From the NCBI RefSeq assembly GCF_017745275.1, contig NZ_JAGHZS010000001.1, positions 744,001 to 808,000 of the forward strand: a stretch of DNA of 64,000 nt, in the 5' to 3' direction. Positions 25,424-34,216 of the stretch are shown here, one piece after another. The stretch's first letter is position 1. Every line of letters begins with the position of its first letter. The notes beneath the pieces were generated by a model. It saw only the letters and a list, made by a program, of their open reading frames with translations, did no database searches and was not told the DNA's origin. Made by a program: the position numbers and the translations under genes. This DNA is from Chitinophaga sp. (GTDB taxonomy: Bacteria > Bacteroidota > Bacteroidia > Chitinophagales > Chitinophagaceae).

Positions 25424-25460
25424 AAAAAAAGCAGCCACCAAAGTGACTGCTTTCTTTTTT
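25424..25460. terminator. Two-way terminator between E6 and pnp
   Basis: An 11-bp stem (AAAGCAGCCAC against GTGACTGCTTT, one G-T pair) with a four-base loop. It is flanked by eight A on the left and a T-rich run on the right, so it can end pnp transcription on the minus strand and the 24732 gene on the plus strand. Confidence 0.8.
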
Positions 25461-25495
25461 ATTTAATTTCAGTTATCTGCTAGCTATAACAGTGC

Positions 25496-27853
25496 TTATT
25501 CAGCATCGAAAGTTGGCTCCTGTGGTTTGTCGTTACCGGAGTTGTAATTTCCGCCACCACGGTTACCATCACGGTTGAAATCACGTCTGTCGCCACCACC
25601 GCGTCTGTCATCACCGCCACGTCTGTCGTCACGGGGACCACGTCTGTCGCCACCACCACGTCTGTCATCACCACCGCGTCTGTCGTCGCGATACTCACGT
25701 TCGCCACGCTCTTCGCGTTCTGGTCTTTCCACATAACCTTCTGGTTTAGGCATCAGCACTTTGCGGCTCAGCTTAAACTTACCGGTTTTAGGATCAGTAC
25801 CAGTCAGTTTCACTTTCACTTTTTCACCTTCTGTCAGTACACCTTCCATGGTTTCCAGGCGTTTCCAGGAAACTTCGGAGATGTGGAGCAAGCCTTGTTT
25901 ACCAGGCATGAACTCAACGAAGGCGCCATAAGGCATGATAGATTTTACTACAGACTCATATACTTCCCCTACTTCAGGTACAGCAATGATGCCTTTTACC
26001 CATGCAACTGCTTTATCAAGACCTTCTTTCTGTGCAGAGAAGATGCTTACTTCACCAGTTTCACCAACTTCTTCGATGTTGATGGTAGTACCGGTTTCGC
26101 GTTGAATTTCCTGGATAATTTTACCACCTGGTCCGATTACAGCGCCGATAAATTCACGGTCGATGATAATCTTCTCCATACGTGGTGCATGTGGTTTAGG
26201 TTCAGGACGGGCAGCAGGAACCACTGCGTACATCGCTTCCACGATATGTAAGCGGCCTTTCTTGGCTTGTGCCAGTGCAGAGCGCATTACATCCATGCTT
26301 AAACCATCTACTTTAATATCCATCTGGATACCCACAATACCATCGCGGGTACCAGTTACTTTAAAGTCCATATCACCCAGGTGATCTTCATCGCCCAGGA
26401 TGTCGGTCAATACCGCCCATTTGCCATCGGAGGCGCGGGAGATCAGACCCATTGCCACACCGGAAACGTGTTTAGGCAAAGGTACCCCTGCGTCCATCAG
26501 TGCCAGTGAACCGGCACATACGGTAGCCATGGAGGAAGAACCGTTTGATTCGAGGATATCAGATACTACACGCACGGTGTAAGCGTAGTCGCTGCCTGGC
26601 ATCATTTGCTTCAGGGAACGCATCGCGAGGTTACCGTGTCCAACTTCACGACGGCCGGGACCGCGCATCATTTTCACCTCACCGGTAGAGAATGGAGGGA
26701 AATTGTAATGCAGGATGAATTTGGAATAATTGGAAACAGCAGCCGATTCAATCAGCAGCTCATCTTCTGGTGTACCGAGGGTAACAGTAGTCAGGGACTG
26801 TGTTTCACCACGGGTAAACAGGGCAGAACCGTGCGGAGAAGGCAGGATATCTGTTTCCATTGCCAGTGGACGAACCTGATCCAGTGCACGGCCATCCAGA
26901 CGAACGGATTCATCCAGGATCATGTTACGGATCACTTCTTTTTCCAGATCATGCAGGTATTCTTTTACCAGCGGTTGATCTTCTTCCGGCAATTCTCCCA
27001 GGTGTTCTTTCAGCTCATCGCCGATAGCTGCAAACGCATCGCTGCGGTCGTGCTTGGCGGAAGCGGATTTAGCTACCTGGTAAATTTTATCTTTGGCAAA
27101 AGCTTCTACTTTCGCTTTCAGTTCTTCGTTCTGGTGAGGTTGTGCGTATTCACGTTTGCCTTTCACACCTTTCAGGTCGCGCAGCTCTTCCTGGGCTTTC
27201 ACCTGCACTCTGATGGCAGCATGTGCCGCCTCAATAGCGCTGATCAGGTCTTCCTCCTGGCATTCTTTACTTTCACCTTCCACCATCATGATGTTCTTAT
27301 CGGTAGCACCGATAATGAAGTCCATGTCAGCTTTGGCGAGTTCTGTACGGTTAGGGTTGATGACAATTTTACCATCGATACGTGCCACACGTACTTCGGA
27401 AATAATTTCCTGGATAGGAACGTCAGAAACAGCCAGTGCAGCTGAAGCAGCCAAACATGCGAGTGCATCCGGCATTACTTCAGGATCGGAAGATATCAGG
27501 GTAACAAGTACCTGTACTTCACAAAAATAGTTATCGGGGAACAGGGGGCGCAGCGCGCGGTCAATCAAACGGGAAATCAATACCTCAGAATCAGACAACC
27601 GGCCTTCACGCTTGAAAAAGGAACCGGGTATGCGGCCGGCAGAAGCAAATTTTTCCTGGTAATCAACTGTAAGGGGGAAGAATGACTGGCCTGGTTTGGG
27701 TTCTTTATTTGCTACCACAGTGGCCAGCAAAATAGCATTCCCTAAACGCACCGTAACCGCACCATCAGCCTGACGGGCCAACTTACCGGTTTCGATGGTC
27801 ACCATACGACCGTCTCCTATATCGAACTTCACTGAAATAGGTGTCAGATTCAT
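25496..27853 (-). CDS. pnp: Polynucleotide phosphorylase
   Basis: Trimeric 3'-to-5' phosphorolytic exoribonuclease, 785 residues. Two RNase PH-like domains come first; [15 protein letters not shown] and a run from [19 protein letters not shown] to [11 protein letters not shown] hold the second-core catalytic motifs. A KH domain ([16 protein letters not shown]) and an S1 domain ([19 protein letters not shown]) follow. The last 70 residues form a low-complexity Arg/Gly/Asp tail with repeated DDRRGG and GGGDRRG, encoded by short DNA repeats. rpsO lies upstream as usual, but a hairpin terminator separates them, so pnp may rely partly on readthrough. Confidence 0.97.
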   Translation of the reverse strand: MNLTPISVKFDIGDGRMVTIETGKLARQADGAVTVRLGNAILLATVVANKEPKPGQSFFPLTVDYQEKFASAGRIPGSFFKREGRLSDSEVLISRLIDRALRPLFPDNYFCEVQVLVTLISSDPEVMPDALACLAASAALAVSDVPIQEIISEVRVARIDGKIVINPNRTELAKADMDFIIGATDKNIMMVEGESKECQEEDLISAIEAAHAAIRVQVKAQEELRDLKGVKGKREYAQPHQNEELKAKVEAFAKDKIYQVAKSASAKHDRSDAFAAIGDELKEHLGELPEEDQPLVKEYLHDLEKEVIRNMILDESVRLDGRALDQVRPLAMETDILPSPHGSALFTRGETQSLTTVTLGTPEDELLIESAAVSNYSKFILHYNFPPFSTGEVKMMRGPGRREVGHGNLAMRSLKQMMPGSDYAYTVRVVSDILESNGSSSMATVCAGSLALMDAGVPLPKHVSGVAMGLISRASDGKWAVLTDILGDEDHLGDMDFKVTGTRDGIVGIQMDIKVDGLSMDVMRSALAQAKKGRLHIVEAMYAVVPAARPEPKPHAPRMEKIIIDREFIGAVIGPGGKIIQEIQRETGTTINIEEVGETGEVSIFSAQKEGLDKAVAWVKGIIAVPEVGEVYESVVKSIMPYGAFVEFMPGKQGLLHISEVSWKRLETMEGVLTEGEKVKVKLTGTDPKTGKFKLSRKVLMPKPEGYVERPEREERGEREYRDDRRGGDDRRGGGDRRGPRDDRRGGDDRRGGGDRRDFNRDGNRGGGNYNSGNDKPQEPTFDAE
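25590..25700. repeat. Short tandem repeats encoding the PNPase Arg/Gly tail
   Basis: Variants of CGTCTGTCATCACC and CGTCTGTCGTCAC recur about every 18-30 bases, coding on the minus strand for repeated DDRRGG and GGDRRG. Such repeats can change copy number, so tail length may vary between strains. Confidence 0.7.
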
Positions 27854-27921
27854 AATAAAGTGAGGATTAAAAATAAAGTTATCCTTTTTTGATCCCTAAG
27901 GAATAACAAAAGGTATACATA

Positions 27922-27957
27922 CAAAAAAACTATTCCCAACCAAAAAGTTGGGAATAG
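27922..27957 (-). terminator. Terminator or attenuator between rpsO and pnp
   Basis: An 11-bp perfect stem (CTATTCCCAAC, six-base loop, mirror) is followed on the minus strand by seven T. It lies 20 bases after the rpsO stop and about 70 bases before pnp. Confidence 0.85.
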
Positions 27958-27976
27958 CGCTATAAATAAGTCGTGG

Positions 27977-28249
27977 TTATTTTCTGATACCTAACTTCTC
28001 GATGAGGGCACGATAGCCTGTGAGGTTGGTTTTAGACAAATAAGAGAGCAAACGCTTTCTCTGGCCAACCATTTTCATCAAACCGCGGTGGGTAGAAAAA
28101 TCCTTTTTGTTTTGTTTCAGGTGACCTGAAATGCTGTTGATACGCTCAGTCAGCAGCGCGATTTGTGCTTCTACAGAGCCTGTATTTTTTTCGCTTCCAC
28201 CAAATTCTTTAAAAATATTGGCTTTCTTTTCAACAGTTAAGTAAGACAT
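27977..28249 (-). CDS. rpsO: 30S ribosomal protein S15
   Basis: Binds 16S rRNA in the platform of the small subunit. Starting at the ATG 28247-28249 gives 90 residues, the universal S15 size, with the conserved [18 protein letters not shown] and HSR-like [20 protein letters not shown] segments. The frame is open further upstream, to 28303, but the -7 box at 28301-28308 shows that the extension lies at or before the transcription start. The leader of roughly 45 bases could carry an S15 autoregulatory site; I see no clear fold. Confidence 0.95.
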   Translation of the reverse strand: MSYLTVEKKANIFKEFGGSEKNTGSVEAQIALLTERINSISGHLKQNKKDFSTHRGLMKMVGQRKRLLSYLSKTNLTGYRALIEKLGIRK

Positions 28250-28300
28250 CTTTAAAAATAATAAGTAATAATAATGTTTTTTGTCGCTATTTTTCCGGTG

Positions 28301-28308
28301 CAAAGGTA
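28301..28308 (-). promoter_or_regulatory. -7 box of rpsO
   Basis: Minus-strand TACCTTTG, a full TAnnTTTG match, about 50 bases upstream of the S15 start. Confidence 0.6.
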
Positions 28309-28397
28309 ATTTAAAAAATAGGAATTACCAATTAACAGGAAATTAATAATAAATGAGAGATAATAAACATCTGTAAACATTTCTCCTTCAACAACTC

Positions 28398-29093
28398 CTA
28401 AGAAGAAAAATTCACTGCTGCATTATCTGTTACATGCCCATTTTCAGTACGCAGTACTCTCGACGGGAATTTTTGCAATACAATATAATCATGTGTGGCC
28501 ATTACAATGGCAGTTCCCTCCCGGCAAATACGGAATAATAACTGCATAATACCATCGGAGGTTTCCGGATCCAGGTTACCCGTAGGCTCATCTGCCAGGA
28601 TCAGCTTGGGCGAGTTAAGCATGGCACGCGCTATATCTATACGCTGCTGCTCTCCACCTGAAAGCTCATAAGGCATTTTAAAACCCTTGGTACCCAATCC
28701 AACCTTCTCCAGTACGTCGGCAATCTTATTCTCCATTTCCTTCGGATCCTGCCAGCCAGTAGCCCGTAAAGCGAATTTTAAGTTATCATGCACGTTGCGG
28801 TCTGTCAATAACTGAAAATCCTGGAATACCACACCCAGATTCCGGCGAAGATACGGCACTTTTTTCCAATCCATCTTCTTCAGATCGAAACCAACTACCT
28901 GCCCCGTACCATCATTTAATGGCAGATCACCATACAAAGTCTTAAGCAGACTGGATTTCCCCGTGCCGGTTTTCCCGATGAGATAAACAAATTCTCCTTT
29001 ATTCACCGTGATATTCACATCTGATAAAATCAATGAATGCCCCTGGTATATGCTCGCGTTGGTTAATTGTATGATAGGTTGTTCAGGCGTCAT
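28398..29093 (-). CDS. ftsE: FtsE-like ABC transporter ATPase
   Basis: A 231-residue ABC ATPase with Walker A GKTGTGKSS at about residue 40, Q-loop VVFQDFQLL, signature LSGGEQQRIDIARA, Walker B LILADEPTGNLD and the switch histidine in VMATHDYIVL. The NLDPETSDGIM segment and overall length fit FtsE, which with FtsX activates cell-wall hydrolases at division. No ftsX is adjacent, as is often the case in Bacteroidota, so a LolD-like role cannot be excluded. A TATTTTTG box at 29123-29130 is a likely promoter. It is divergent from blaI. Confidence 0.82.
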   Translation of the reverse strand: MTPEQPIIQLTNASIYQGHSLILSDVNITVNKGEFVYLIGKTGTGKSSLLKTLYGDLPLNDGTGQVVGFDLKKMDWKKVPYLRRNLGVVFQDFQLLTDRNVHDNLKFALRATGWQDPKEMENKIADVLEKVGLGTKGFKMPYELSGGEQQRIDIARAMLNSPKLILADEPTGNLDPETSDGIMQLLFRICREGTAIVMATHDYIVLQKFPSRVLRTENGHVTDNAAVNFSS

Positions 29094-29122
29094 GTCCTTG
29101 CTGTTTTTACATCTGTTGCGGA

Positions 29123-29130
29123 CAAAAATA
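29123..29130 (-). promoter_or_regulatory. -7 box of the ftsE-like gene
   Basis: Minus-strand TATTTTTG, a full TAnnTTTG match, 29 bases upstream of the start codon. Confidence 0.5.
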
Positions 29131-29196
29131 ACTAATTAAAAAATAACTCGTTGTGTTAATGTGTCAAATATTCCCCGCAGGTACCTGTCTCACAAA

Positions 29197-29232
29197 AACT
29201 AAAAAAATAGTTGTTAAACTAAAAAATTAGTT
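29197..29232. promoter_or_regulatory. Paired operator-like palindromes upstream of blaI
   Basis: Two 16-base palindromes, AACTA-N6-TAGTT at 29197-29212 and AACTAA-N4-TTAGTT at 29217-29232, lie 20 bases apart, i.e. about two helical turns. They are 31 bases upstream of the blaI start, where an autoregulating BlaI/MecI-type dimer would be expected to bind. A half-site AACTAA also occurs at 29130-29135 next to the ftsE promoter. The sequence differs from the TACA/TGTA boxes of Firmicutes; binding is inferred. Confidence 0.6.
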
Positions 29233-29262
29233 ATAATTTAGAATTACAAATTTCAACTTGTT

Positions 29263-29634
29263 ATGAAACAGCTTACCAAAGCCGAAGAGCAGATTATGCA
29301 GGCACTATGGGAAACAGGTCCCGCTTTCGTAAAAGACATTATTGAAGTAATGCCGGAACCCAAACCCCATTACAACACAGTATCTACTTTAATCAAAATC
29401 CTGATCGAAAAAGGATTTGTTGACTTTAAAGCCTATGGTAAATCACACCAATACTTTGCACTGATCACCAAAGACGCCTATAGCCATAAAACCGTCAACA
29501 ACATCGTTAAAGGATATTTCGATGGCTCTTTCAGTAATATGGTGTCTTTTTTTGTGAAAGAAAAGGAATTAAGCATCTCTGAACTGGAGAAACTGGTACA
29601 AAGTATTAAAGACGCACAAAAACCAAAATCATGA
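29263..29634 (+). CDS. BlaI/MecI-family transcriptional repressor
   Basis: A 123-residue winged-helix repressor. The N-terminus LTKAEEQIMQALWETGPAFVKDIIE and HYNTVSTLIKILIEKGFV, the recognition helix region, are typical of the Penicillinase_R family; a C-terminal helical part from about residue 80 would dimerise and hold the cleavage site. The stop overlaps the ATG of the M56 gene by four bases, so sensor and repressor are co-translated. The palindromes at 29197-29232 are its likely operator. The regulated genes may be this operon itself; no beta-lactamase is present here. Confidence 0.92.
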   Translation: MKQLTKAEEQIMQALWETGPAFVKDIIEVMPEPKPHYNTVSTLIKILIEKGFVDFKAYGKSHQYFALITKDAYSHKTVNNIVKGYFDGSFSNMVSFFVKEKELSISELEKLVQSIKDAQKPKS

Positions 29635-31310
29635 CAGTGCTGCTTACCTACCTCGCCAAAGTGATTGTATGCTCTGCTGTATTGTATGCATATTATTATA
29701 TAGCATTGCGTAATAACCGCTTCCATCAATGGAACCGCTATTACCTGGTACTGATCACCATTGTATCACTGCTCACTCCTATGCTGCAGATCCCACTTCC
29801 CGGCCAGGAAACACCAACACCCTCCACTGTGCTTACTTACACAACCCGTATCATTACCCTGCGTGAATCAGTAATCCCACCCGCCAGCCCGGTAATCAGC
29901 TCCGCCATGCTGATGAACATCGGATACTCGCTGATCATTGCATTACTGATCACCCGCATCCTCGTAAGCCTGGTGAAAATAAAAAAACTGATCAAACGCA
30001 GCACGGTACAACAGGTACCGCCCTACCACTTTGTGGAAAATGAAGACATTAAAGCTCCCTTTTCCTTCTTTACCTATATATTCTGGGGATCCAACACTTC
30101 ACTGAATAGTCCCGAGGGACAACAAATCCTGAAACATGAACTGGTACACCTGCAGGAGAAACACAGCACCGATAAGCTTTTCATGGAAATAGTGACGGCT
30201 GTTTGCTGGATCAATCCCTTCTTTCACCTGATCAAACGGGAACTCGCCCTGGTACATGAGTTCCTGGCAGATAAAAAAGCAGCCGGAGAAGAAGTAGCGG
30301 GCTACGCCCAAACCATTTTGCAGATGGCCTTTCAAAGCAAGCAATTCAGTTTTACAAACGATTTTTTTCATCCGCCAATAAAACGAAGAATCCTTATGCT
30401 TACACAATTTTACACGCCCAGGTACAGTTACCTCAGACGTATACTGGTACTGCCGCTGGCCGCATTCATTTTCTGTTCACTCGCTTTCGTGGCTGATAAG
30501 CACCCATCCGCCATTCGGGTGCTTACCTCCACCAGCAACAATGAACCAGTTGATCCGAAACTTGCCGCTACCACCACACCCGGTGATACAACACCCGTTA
30601 AAAAGGCAAAGCCTGTCAACACACCATCCCCCAATGAAATCTTCACCTTTGTAGAACAACCACCCGTATTCAAAGGTGGAGAAGACTCACTCGCCGCTTA
30701 TTTAGCACGTAACATCCGGTATCCAAAGACAGCCCAGGTAAAAAATACGGCAGGTACTATATTTGTTCAGTTCGTGGTAGATAAAGATGGGACCATCAAA
30801 CAAGTTAAAACAGTAGGAAAAAAACATGGCGATGGTCTCGAAGAAGAAGCGGTACGGGTAGTGAAAAGTATGCCTAAATGGAAGCCCGGACGCCAGAACG
30901 GAAGAAACGTAGCAGTACAGTTTAATTTACCTATACGTTTTATGCTGGAACCAGCCAAAGTACAATTCACACCACCCACCAGCCACGAAGAAATTTTCAC
31001 CTTCGTAGAAGAACCTCCTATTTTCCCTGGTGGCGAAGAAGCGCTGGCTAAATATCTCTCTAAAAATATCAAATACCCAAGAGATGCCCAGGAACATGGC
31101 ACGAAAGGAACGGTGTTTGTACAATATATCATCAACAGTGACGGTACCATCAAAGACGTAGCCACAGTAGGCGCTAAAAAAGGCAATGGGCTGGAAGATG
31201 AAGCCATCCGGGTGGTGAAAGCGATGCCTAAGTGGAAGCCTGGTAAACAGAACGGGCGCCTGGTAGCTGTACAGTATAATTTACCAATACGATTTACACT
31301 ACAAGAATAA
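29631..31310 (+). CDS. M56 (BlaR1-like) membrane peptidase with two TonB C-terminal domains
   Basis: A 559-residue membrane protein. Four transmembrane segments are seen (about residues 5-25, 37-56, 95-115 and 268-287). The cytosolic zinc motif HELVH is at residues 169-173, with LVHEFLADKKA as the downstream ligand region. This layout is that of BlaR1/MecR1, which cleaves its partner repressor. In place of a penicillin-binding sensor, the periplasmic part carries two TonB_C-like domains at about 336-440 and 453-559, each with the pattern PPxFxGGE, YP, GxVxVxFxVxxDG, MPxWxPGxQNGR and NLPIRF. What it senses is unknown. A terminator follows at 31351. Confidence 0.88.
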   Translation: MTVLLTYLAKVIVCSAVLYAYYYIALRNNRFHQWNRYYLVLITIVSLLTPMLQIPLPGQETPTPSTVLTYTTRIITLRESVIPPASPVISSAMLMNIGYSLIIALLITRILVSLVKIKKLIKRSTVQQVPPYHFVENEDIKAPFSFFTYIFWGSNTSLNSPEGQQILKHELVHLQEKHSTDKLFMEIVTAVCWINPFFHLIKRELALVHEFLADKKAAGEEVAGYAQTILQMAFQSKQFSFTNDFFHPPIKRRILMLTQFYTPRYSYLRRILVLPLAAFIFCSLAFVADKHPSAIRVLTSTSNNEPVDPKLAATTTPGDTTPVKKAKPVNTPSPNEIFTFVEQPPVFKGGEDSLAAYLARNIRYPKTAQVKNTAGTIFVQFVVDKDGTIKQVKTVGKKHGDGLEEEAVRVVKSMPKWKPGRQNGRNVAVQFNLPIRFMLEPAKVQFTPPTSHEEIFTFVEEPPIFPGGEEALAKYLSKNIKYPRDAQEHGTKGTVFVQYIINSDGTIKDVATVGAKKGNGLEDEAIRVVKAMPKWKPGKQNGRLVAVQYNLPIRFTLQE

Positions 31311-31350
31311 AATTATCAGCACAACAAACACTAAAAAACAATCGATAGAT

Positions 31351-31376
31351 GTCCCGGTTTCTACCGGGACTTTTTT
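31351..31376 (+). terminator. Terminator after the blaI/M56 operon
   Basis: A stem GTCCCGG/CCGGGAC with a six-base loop, followed by six T. Confidence 0.85.
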
Positions 31377-31417
31377 ATGGAATTATGTGAGGGCTTCATC
31401 TATATCTAAAATCATTT

Positions 31418-32317
31418 ATGCCTGTGCGTTATGATCGTCACAAATACCCGCTGCTGTTAGCTGCTTTCTACACGTTTTTCACAATAGCAGCAGCACCTTT
31501 CCCTATTTTCATTTATCACCATTATGACACTGACACAGTATCACCAGCTCAAAAGAAAATTAAATCAAAGGCAAATATTTCTAAGCCCGGGGAAGAGGTG
31601 TTTACTTTCGTAGAAGTATATCCTTACTTCCCGGGAGGAGAAGATTCACTGCAGACCTATCTCAGGAAAAATATAAGACTGCCGGAAGCCGCTGCAAGGG
31701 CTGGCATAAGTGAAAATATACTGGTGAAATTCATTGTTGACAGGACCGGAATTCTCAAAGATATACACGTTGCAGGCACTCCTAAAGGATATGGATTAGA
31801 AGAAGAGGCCTTAAGAGTAGTTACCAATATGCCTAAATGGAAACCTGCTAATTTCAGCGGGCGGCATGTCAGCGTTTATGATAGTTTGCTGATTCATTTT
31901 ACACCAGTTGCTAACCGTAATATTGCGGTAAAAGAAGATGCTTTCATTTGTGGATTAGAAGAAGAAATGCCTTCTTTCCCTGGTGGGGAAGAACAACTGG
32001 TTAAGTACCTGGAGAAAAATATAAAATACCCCACCGCTGCTCTAAAAGCCAGTATAAGCGGCACTGTTTTTATACAATTCACCATAGGGCCCACAGGAAT
32101 TATCCACAACGTTCATCCTGTTGGGGCGTCACCAAAGGGATATGGACTGGAAGCAGAAGCTATACGTGTGGTGAAGAGCATGCCTAAATGGAAACCGGCC
32201 AGGCGGGATGGCAAAGCAGTGGAGGTACTATTTAACCTGCCTGTCCGCTTTACCCTTACTGAACCAATAGACAGGCACAAAAAAATCAGTCCACGTTATA
32301 CGCCACTAGTGCATTAG
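31418..32317 (+). CDS. Membrane-anchored protein with two TonB C-terminal domains
   Basis: A 299-residue protein with one N-terminal hydrophobic segment (about residues 10-27, LLLAAFYTFFTIAAAPFPIF) that is a signal peptide or anchor. Two TonB_C-like repeats follow, at about 55-162 and 172-283, with FPGGEDSLQTYLRKNI, GYGLEEEALRVV and MPKWKPA; the second resembles the TonB domains of the upstream M56 protein most. There is no proline-rich spanning region, so it is unlikely to be a classical TonB energising an outer-membrane receptor. It looks like a duplicate of the M56 protein's periplasmic part that lost the peptidase. No promoter is clearly seen. Confidence 0.78.
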   Translation: MPVRYDRHKYPLLLAAFYTFFTIAAAPFPIFIYHHYDTDTVSPAQKKIKSKANISKPGEEVFTFVEVYPYFPGGEDSLQTYLRKNIRLPEAAARAGISENILVKFIVDRTGILKDIHVAGTPKGYGLEEEALRVVTNMPKWKPANFSGRHVSVYDSLLIHFTPVANRNIAVKEDAFICGLEEEMPSFPGGEEQLVKYLEKNIKYPTAALKASISGTVFIQFTIGPTGIIHNVHPVGASPKGYGLEAEAIRVVKSMPKWKPARRDGKAVEVLFNLPVRFTLTEPIDRHKKISPRYTPLVH

Positions 32318-32381
32318 CACCCGGCCATTTGTTATTCTTTCGCTTTAATCACATCTTTGCAGGCATATATACCCAACTCCC

Positions 32382-32852
32382 ATGCCTTTTAAATATCTGT
32401 TCCCTGTAGTAGCAATTGTGGCATTAGCTGCCACACAAACGCCTGTATCCGGCAATGTATCTGTTTCATCCACTGCGGCAGCCGACAGCAATCCACGTCC
32501 AATACGAAGAAGCGGTGATACCACTTTTTATGACAATGGATACGTCTTTGTTGAAAGACCTCCAGTGTATCCTGGAGGATGGGAAAAAATTGACATGTAC
32601 CTGGCTGACAATATCCGTTATCCCAAAGCCGCCTGGAAAGCAAATGTAGGCGGTATTGTCAGAGTGAAATTCATATTGGATTCCACAGGACAGGTAACGA
32701 AGGTACAAGCATTGGATAGCCTGGGATATGGATTGGAGGAAGAAGCCACGCGGGTAGTGCAGAAAATGAAACGGTGGCAGCCTGGTATGCAACAGGGCAA
32801 ACCGGTTAATGTTGAGTTTATGCTCCCTATTCGTTTTTCGATTCGACAATAA
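32382..32852 (+). CDS. Small exported TonB C-terminal domain protein
   Basis: A 156-residue protein with a signal peptide (MPFKYLFPVVAIVALAATQTP) and a single TonB_C-like domain at about residues 50-155, including PPVYPGGWEKIDMYL, GGIVRVKFILDSTGQVTKV and LPIRFSI. It is the fifth such domain in three neighbouring genes. A -7-like CATCTTTG at 32352-32359 precedes it, one base off the consensus, suggesting its own promoter. Function unknown; an energy-transducer role is not supported because the long periplasm-spanning linker is missing. Confidence 0.8.
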   Translation: MPFKYLFPVVAIVALAATQTPVSGNVSVSSTAAADSNPRPIRRSGDTTFYDNGYVFVERPPVYPGGWEKIDMYLADNIRYPKAAWKANVGGIVRVKFILDSTGQVTKVQALDSLGYGLEEEATRVVQKMKRWQPGMQQGKPVNVEFMLPIRFSIRQ

Positions 32853-32896
32853 AAAAATCCCGCCACACATATAGCATGGCGGGATTCTTTTTTAAA
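32851..32896. terminator. Two-way terminator
   Basis: A 10-bp stem AATCCCGCCA/TGGCGGGATT with A-rich left and T-rich right flanks, between the convergent TonB-domain gene and purM. Confidence 0.88.
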
Positions 32897-32904
32897 AAGA
32901 TATA

Positions 32905-34080
32905 TTAATACTCAAACGTACCTGCAGGCGCTATCACCGTTACTTTCTTTTCCGGCGCTGCTTCTACTCTACCGATAATTTGTGCGTCGATATTAAAGCT
33001 TTTGGAAATGGCAATAATATCAGCTGCAATTTCAGCAGGTACATACAGTTCCATTCTGTGGCCCATGTTAAATACCTGGTACATTTCTTTCCAGGGTGTA
33101 CCGGATTGTTCCTGGATCAGTTTGAATAACGGTGGCACCGGGAACAGGTTATCTTTAATCACATGCAACTGCTCAATAAAATGCAGCACTTTGGTTTGTG
33201 CACCACCACTGCAATGCACCATGCCATGTATTTGCGGACGGAATTGCTCCAGCACTTTTTTAATTACAGGTGCATAGGTACGGGTAGGAGATAATACCAG
33301 CTTGCCGGCATCTACTGCACCAAATCCTTCGATATCTATTTTATCCGTCAGCGATTTTTTACCGCTGAACACCAGTTCAAAAGGAATATTTGGATCAAAG
33401 CTTTCCGGGAATTTTTCCGCCACCGCTTTGTTAAATACATCGTGACGGGCGCTGGTCAAACCATTGCTGCCCATGCCGCCGTTGTATTCAGATTCGTATG
33501 TAGCCTGACCGTAAGAAGCCAGTCCTACCACTACATCACCTGCCTGGATACGATCATTTGAAATCACATCTGATTTTTTCATGCGACAGGTAACGGTAGA
33601 GTCCACGATGATGGTACGCACCAGGTCGCCCACATCAGCAGTTTCGCCACCGGTAGAATAGATGCTGATACCATGACTGCGCAATTCAGCCAGAATTTCT
33701 TCTGTGCCATTGATGATAGCGGCAATCACTTCTCCTGGCAACAATTGTTTGTTACGGCCAATGGTGGAAGATAACAGGATATTATCAGTGGCGCCTACGC
33801 AAAGCAGGTCGTCCATGTTCATGATAATGGCATCCTGGGCAATACCTTTCCAAACGCCCAGATCACCGGTTTCTTTCCAATAAATGTAAGCCAGGGAGGA
33901 TTTGGTACCGGCACCATCTGCGTGCATAATATTGCAATATGCATCATCACCCCCTAAAATATCAGGGACTATTTTGCAGAATGCTTTAGGGAAAAGTCCC
34001 TTATCAATATTCTTAATGGCATTATGCACATCTTCCTTACCTGCTGAAACACCGCGCTTGGCGTAAATATTATTATCCAC
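32905..34080 (-). CDS. purM: Phosphoribosylformylglycinamidine cyclo-ligase (AIR synthase)
   Basis: ATP-dependent ring closure giving aminoimidazole ribonucleotide in purine synthesis. The N-terminal block KRGVSAGKEDVHNAI and ADGAGTKSSLAY with the AIRS glycine loop, the region MNMDDLLCVGA, and STGGETADVGD are family motifs. Within the frame, which stays open to 34122 using TTG, the most sensible start is GTG 34078-34080, giving VDNNIYAKRGVSAG and 391 residues. The -7 box at 34140-34147 puts the transcription start near 34133, too close to the TTG for a normal leader. The length is slightly above the E. coli enzyme, as in other Bacteroidota forms. Divergent from ribF. Confidence 0.88.
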   Translation of the reverse strand: MDNNIYAKRGVSAGKEDVHNAIKNIDKGLFPKAFCKIVPDILGGDDAYCNIMHADGAGTKSSLAYIYWKETGDLGVWKGIAQDAIIMNMDDLLCVGATDNILLSSTIGRNKQLLPGEVIAAIINGTEEILAELRSHGISIYSTGGETADVGDLVRTIIVDSTVTCRMKKSDVISNDRIQAGDVVVGLASYGQATYESEYNGGMGSNGLTSARHDVFNKAVAEKFPESFDPNIPFELVFSGKKSLTDKIDIEGFGAVDAGKLVLSPTRTYAPVIKKVLEQFRPQIHGMVHCSGGAQTKVLHFIEQLHVIKDNLFPVPPLFKLIQEQSGTPWKEMYQVFNMGHRMELYVPAEIAADIIAISKSFNIDAQIIGRVEAAPEKKVTVIAPAGTFEY

Positions 34081-34139
34081 CGGGAAATAAATAAGTATGT
34101 AAATAAAAAATAAACTGAACAAAGATGCTCTTCAGGCTG

Positions 34140-34147
34140 CAAAAGTA
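34140..34147 (-). promoter_or_regulatory. -7 box of purM
   Basis: Minus-strand TACTTTTG, a full TAnnTTTG match, about 60 bases upstream of the preferred GTG start. Confidence 0.6.
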
Positions 34148-34180
34148 ACAGATTCCACGCAGAATGCCCGCCGAATGTGT

Positions 34181-34188
34181 TAGATTTG
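34181..34188 (+). promoter_or_regulatory. -7 box of ribF
   Basis: TAGATTTG, a full TAnnTTTG match, 28 bases before the ATG at 34217; it places the transcription start close to the in-frame TTG at 34199 and so favours ATG 34217. Confidence 0.55.
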
Positions 34189-34216
34189 CACGGCGTTTTT
34201 GATAGTATTGAATTTT

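Noticed and set aside
26606..27445. 279-codon open frame antisense to pnp
   Set aside because: It lies wholly inside the strongly conserved pnp gene, lacks family features and is Phe/His-rich in the manner of reverse-strand translation.
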